Shown here in pieces: positions 59,153 to 64,000 of a stretch of 64,000 nucleotides of DNA. The position numbers and the translations under genes were made by a program. The notes under the pieces are model-generated. The model was not told the origin of the DNA. It saw only the letters and a program-made list of their open reading frames with translations, and did not search any database. Numbering within the stretch: the stretch's first letter is position 1; every line of letters begins with the position of its first letter. This DNA comes from Carya illinoinensis (taxonomy: Eukaryota > Streptophyta > Magnoliopsida > Fagales > Juglandaceae): NCBI RefSeq assembly GCF_018687715.1, contig NC_056752.1, positions 37,084,001-37,148,000 of the forward strand. Reading direction: 5' to 3'.

Positions 59153-59584
59153 TGTTAGAATTATTTAAATTAATTGACCTACATAGATTATGAATCATAC
59201 ATTCTATAATTACCAAATATAAGGTTTGGATAATGTCCGTAAGGCCCAACAAATGTGATCAATAAAGTGACATAACTGGGCCATTGACACATCTTTAGAA
59301 GCTTATGATCTTGGTAATATCATGAGTATTCAAGTGGTACAGGTCCAATCCATGTGTAGAAACCCAACTAAGACCCATGTAATTCCACTACTTTATGATG
59401 GACAAAATTGAAATTCAGGTATTATATATAGGTCTTGATCTGCTCTCCAGATCCATCTTCTTGACTCTATACATCCAATAGCTATGAGTTTTTCTAGAGA
59501 GTAAATCTTGAATGTGGAAGACCATACTACTATGCTTTTCTCTCTAATGACTACAGGTATGCTCTATTTGTTAGATTTCCAACA
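59153..59584 (+). repeat. 5' LTR of the right-edge copia element
   Basis: 432 bp from TGTTAGAATT to TTCCAACA, with short inverted ends (TGTTAGAA against TGTTGGAA). A TATATATAGG word lies near 59424, a plausible TATA box. Confidence 0.75.
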
Positions 59585-59586
59585 AG

Positions 59587-59604
59587 TGTTATCAGAGCCT
59601 CCTT
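59587..59604 (+). other. Primer binding site of the right-edge copia element
   Basis: TGTTATCAGAGCCTCCTT differs at one of the first twelve bases from TGGTATCAGAGC, the usual complement of the initiator Met tRNA 3' end. Confidence 0.75.
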
Positions 59605-60899
59605 GTCAAATCTGTGTGGAAACAAAGTTTCATACTTGTGAAATACAATTTTCATATTTTGTGAAATTTTCACCGCTCAAAGTTCCTTATGATTTGGTTT
59701 TTGAGTTTTTAGAGTGATTGGAAAGTTTCTCTTGAGTTATTGTGGTGGTCACCGGTGGATGTTTATTGCTACAGTAATTTGGGTAAGGTTTCTTATTTGT
59801 ATTGGACTTGGGTCTTAACATAAGCCTTAGGCTTATTTTAGTTGATTCAATTTATGGATTCAATTCTTAAAAGAATTAAGGTGAATTGAGGTTTGTGTGA
59901 CGGTTTAGCCCATATGTTGGGTCCAATTTATAAGACCATTTTGTTCAATACCAATAGGCAAAATTACATCACAAGCCCATGAACCACTTTGATTGGTTGA
60001 CTTTAGACCTAGTTGACCCCTTGACTGACCCATTTAACCCACTCAATTTAACCCAAATTCAAATCCTAACCCATATTCAATAGAATAGAATATTATTATT
60101 TATTATTTTAATAATATTTAAAAAAAATCTTAATATCTCTATTGTATACATATTGTTTAACATTGTTTTAGTTGTATGCATGGTTATTGTCTTTGAGATA
60201 TTCATTGGCAATTCGTACCTATCATTTAAAGAAATTAAAGTAATACGTCACGCAAGTGACCTGTGTTTACGTGACCTATGTCATGGAGATTTTCTCATTT
60301 GCCTAAAATGTAAAAGTTTAATAAATTACAATAAGTTACATCTATATCGGTACGAATAACAATCGACCTAATGGAAGACTGTTATTTGGCTGGGTTATAG
60401 ATGGTATAAGGTGGTTATATGTAAATTGTATAATTTTTCATATTAAGCTATGCATTCAATAGAAGTCCAGATTAATGCTTTTTTAAATTAACATATGCAT
60501 TTAATAGTCGGCTCGAATGAATGCTATTGTTTGACTAGGCCTAGTTTTCTGCATTATTCACATTAACCAACCTTATTAGGAGAGGACCACTTGCATGTTG
60601 TAGTTATTGTTTAAAGACTTGATTGCAATGATACACTAGGTATCTCATACAGGCTCACTTTTATAAAATCATAAAAAAAAAAATTTGTTTAATTTTGTAA
60701 GGTTTTCTTATTGATTTTGCTATTTAATTGAATTAAAGTTTGCATGGCGAAAGTTGTGACTTGTTTATTAATACTTCAAGATTGATGAGATATTATTTAT
60801 TGTGAGTTACTTTTTTTTTTTTTTTAATAATGAATGCATCTTTGATATCTACCAATTTGAAAAACATTCCAGTTCTTAATGGATCAAATTTTGGAAAAT

Positions 60900-63800
60900 A
60901 AAAAAAAGTATGTTATTATTGTTCTTAGGTGTATGGTTTTAGACTATGATCTTCCGATTGATGAGTCTCCCAAGCCTACTGATTAAAGTTTTGCTAATCA
61001 AAAGACAACTTATGAGAAATGGAATCGCTCTAATTGCATAATTTTTATGATAATAAAGTATTCTATTCCTGATTTTATTCGAAATGCAATAATCGAAGAG
61101 GAAAATGCCAAGAAGTACGTTTGCCAAATAGCAGACTGATTTATTACGTCACAAAAAGTAGAAACAAGTACACTTCTTAAAGGGAAAAATGAACTCTTAA
61201 TGAGCTTATTGCTCATTGTGTGGAAGAGGAAGAGAAGTTGAAATAAGAAATGACAAAAAGTGCTCATATGGTAATTTTCCCTTATGAAAATCTAGGCACC
61301 AGGAAAAGAAAAATGAATAATAAAGGTAAGGCAACTATAGATACTGGAACTTCAAAGCCAATTTTGGGACAAAAACATGATAAGGTCTCTACCTGTTACT
61401 TTTGAAAAAGGGATAGTCATGTGAAGAAGAATTGTTTCTAATATAAGAAATATAATTATTTTTATTTGCACTTAAATTAATTTGGCTATTGTGCCAGCTA
61501 ACATTTAGGAGATAGTTCAAAAGCTAATATTCACATAATTGTTAATATGCAAAGCTACCTAACTTGCCAAAATTCAAATAATTGTGCAAAATTCATTTAC
61601 TTGGAAGATAACAATAAAGTCAGTGTGAAGGTAACTGGAGTCTATAGATTAAGATTAGAGTCTGGTTTTTATTTGGATTTAGATGAAACCTTTTGTAAGC
61701 CATTCTTTAAACGAAATTTAATTTATGTTTCTTATTTAGACAAATCTGGTTAATCTTGTTCATTTAGAAACTATAAATTTAGCCTTTTTCAATATTCAAA
61801 TGTTGTTGGTATTGACTTTTTGATTGATAATATTTATTTATTAGATTTGAATGCCTCTCACTTTAAGACAAATTAAGCCTTGCATGTGAATGGTTGTGGT
61901 GCAAATAACATATTAATCATTGGAAATTCCTCAATATTATGGTACAAGCATTTGGGACATATCTTGAAATAAAAAATTAAAAGGCTTGTGTCAACTGAAA
62001 TTTTTGATCCTCTTTATTTTTCTAATTTTAAAATCTTTACTGATTGTATAAAAGGCAATTAAACAAATATAAAGAAAATGACAGCAACAAGAGTTCAGGC
62101 ATATTAAAAGTGATACATATTGATATTTGTGGTCCATTCCTTACAGCGTCTTGGAATGGTTAACGGTATTTTATCACTTTCATAGATGACTGTTCTTGTT
62201 ATGGGTATTTATATTTGATACATGAAAATCACAAACACTGGATGTTTTTAAGGCTTATAAAGCTTAAGTTTAGCTTGATTAGAAAATTAAGGTTGTTAGA
62301 TTTGACTGTGCTGGTGAATATTATAGTAAATATAACGGATCAGGTGAACAACGTCCTAACCTTTTGCAAGGTACTAAAAAAAATTGTAGCACTATTTTTC
62401 AATACACCAAGCCAGGACTTCATGTCAAAATGGTGTAATTGAGAGACAAAACTGAAACCTAAAGGACATGATTATAATTATGATAACTCATTCTTCTTTA
62501 CCAAAATCACTATAGGGTAAGGCCATAAATAATACAATTTACATTCTTAATTGAGTAATTAGTAAAGCATTAGCTAAAACCCCATATGAGTTATGGACTG
62601 GAAAGAGACCTAGCATTAGGTATTTACATGTATGGGGTTGTCTAGCTGAGTCTAGACCCTATAAGCCAAGTGAAAAGAAGCTGGTTTCAAGAACAGTCAA
62701 TTGCTACTTTATTGGATACTATGAGAGATCAAGGGGTTTTAGGTTTTATTGTCCTTCAGGTAATACAATTATTGAGATGGGTAATGCCAAATTCATTTCG
62801 GATATTCAAGATAGTATGAGTACACAACCCAGGGATATTGTATTTAAAAATAAACAAATTAAAATTCCTCTAAAAATATTGAGGGCGGTGAGATGAACAC
62901 ACTTGTCATAGTATAGAATGCGGATGCAAATCATCAAACCATTCTTGAGTTGCCTCTTACTAATATGGAAAAACTTGAATAGCTTCAACATGAAGTGTTA
63001 TTAAGGAGATCAAATAGTGAGAGGAGATCAAAACTTCCACATTAGTATATTGTTTATCTCTAAGAGCATGAGTTTGATACATGATTGGAAGATGATCATA
63101 TCTCTTTCAATCAAGCCAAACAAAGTATTAACTCCTAAAAGTAGATAGGTATAATGCTAGATGGGTTAAAGTCTATGAAGGATAATGACGTTTAAAACCT
63201 TGTCGAATTGTCTTACGGTACTAAACCAACTGGTTGTAAATGGGTTTTTAAAACCAAGCAAGATTCTAAAGGCAATGTTTGGAGGTATAAAGCACGTCTA
63301 GTTGCAAAAAAGTTTTACTCAAAAGGAAATCATTGATTATAAAGAGACTTTCTCTCTAGTTTCAACGAAAGACTCTTTTAGGGTCATTATGATACTTATA
63401 GATCATTGTGATTTAGAGCTTCCTTAGAGAGATGTAACGAATAGATGATTGTGATTTAGAGCTTCATTAGAGAGATGTAACAAATGTTTTTCACAATGGT
63501 AATATTAAGGAAACAATATATTTGATGTAACTAGAGGGCTTTGAGACTGATGAATCAAGTCATTTGGTTTGCAAATTAAAGAAATTCATCTATAGTTGAA
63601 AACAGACATCTCACCCATGGTATCAAAAGTTTGATCGAGTAATTTTCTCTTTTGGTTTTAAGGAAAATGTTATGGATCAATATAATTATCATAAAATCAG
63701 TGGGAGAAAATTTATATTTTTGATACTATATGTTGATGGTGTCTTAGGCTTGTTACATGAAACTAAGAATATTTTTTTTAAACACTTTGAAATGAAAAGA

Positions 63801-64000
63801 TCTTAGTGAGACATCCTTTGTGATAGGCATACAAACTCATTATGGTACAGTTGGCTTATCACATAATGCATATGTGGAGAAAATACTTAGTAGGTTTAGC
63901 ATGCAAAATTGTGCATTTAGGGATGCACCTATTGCAAAAGATGACAGATTAAATTTGCTCCATTACCTAAAGAATAATATTAAAAAGAAACAAATGGAGG
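60900..64000 (+). pseudogene. Copia gag-pol remnant
   Basis: The gag UBN2-type region is readable at about 61010-61115 (YEKWNRSNCIIFMIIK, ENAKKYV). The zinc knuckle at about 61393 has its second Cys replaced by a stop (CYF-stop-KRDSHVKKNC). Integrase motifs: WYKHLGHIS at about 61941, VIHIDICGPF at about 62110, TFIDDCSCYGYLYLI at about 62175, and ALAKTPYELWTGKRPSIRYL near 62570. Reverse transcriptase starts at about 63233 (CKWVFKTKQDSKGNV) and the catalytic region reads LYVDGV at about 63727, with the second Asp changed to Gly. It runs off the window. Confidence 0.83.

Larger units (their letters stand above)
59153..64000 (+). mobile_element. Decayed Ty1/copia retrotransposon, 5' LTR to reverse transcriptase; continues past right edge
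   Basis: 5' LTR at 59153-59584, a PBS two bases later, then a broken gag-pol in the usual copia order: gag, zinc knuckle, protease region, integrase, reverse transcriptase. The right end and 3' LTR lie outside the window. Stops and frameshifts are frequent, so it is inactive. Confidence 0.85.

Overview
This is nuclear genomic DNA of a dicot plant. It has split genes with short exons in AT-rich introns, plant-type gene families (ABCB transporter, TGD4, plant IG-type 5'-nucleotidase) and heavy loading with plant LTR retrotransposons, LINEs, hAT elements, a SINE and MITEs. The repeated AT-rich MITE with GTTTGGAT-type ends suggests a woody dicot, possibly Fagales/Juglandaceae. That is an impression from repeat style, not proof.

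Layout. (1) 1-2744, minus: first six coding exons of an ABCB (MDR/P-glycoprotein) transporter, running off the left edge. (2) 5408-10920, minus: complete but decayed Ty3/gypsy chromovirus with both LTRs, PBS, PPT and a target-site duplication. (3) About 11030-16630, plus: decayed L1-type LINE. (4) 16893-22196: a non-coding LTR element (LARD-like) with 73-bp and 50-bp tandem repeats and a nested 1.1-kb non-autonomous hAT; the first 66 bp of one LTR is inverted relative to the other. (5) 22.2-24.5 kb: MITE-rich spacer and GC-rich repeat DNA. (6) 24718-38148, plus: a complete 17-exon HAD-IG 5'-nucleotidase gene (612 codons by my splicing). Intron 1 carries a 4.6-kb copia element with a 1464-codon open gag-pol frame, intron 5 a hAT-Tip100-like element, and intron 7 is GC-AG. 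(7) 40083-42748, plus: complete four-exon TGD4. (8) 43994-46008, minus: complete six-exon TruA-type tRNA pseudouridine synthase, convergent with TGD4. (9) 47110-48698: a tRNA-derived SINE, then a solo copia LTR inserted into the SINE's target-site duplication. (10) About 49.1-53.5 kb: two LINE remnants head to head. (11) About 56.0-56.9 kb: remnant of a PIF/Harbinger ORF1 (SANT plus NAM-associated region). (12) 59153-64000, plus: 5' LTR, PBS and a decayed copia gag-pol running off the right edge.

The four host genes are functionally unrelated: plasma-membrane transport, nucleotide dephosphorylation, ER-to-chloroplast lipid transfer and tRNA modification. I see no operon-like or clustered pathway and no convincing new biological system. 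The most distinctive signals are structural: the inverted LTR end, the SINE/LTR nesting recorded in a split duplication, the copia copy that lost its PBS and start codon but kept its long frame, and the duplicated splice acceptor and GC-AG intron in the nucleotidase gene. All splice sites were read by eye from frame continuity, GT/AG signals and recalled family conservation. No alignment or transcript data were used.
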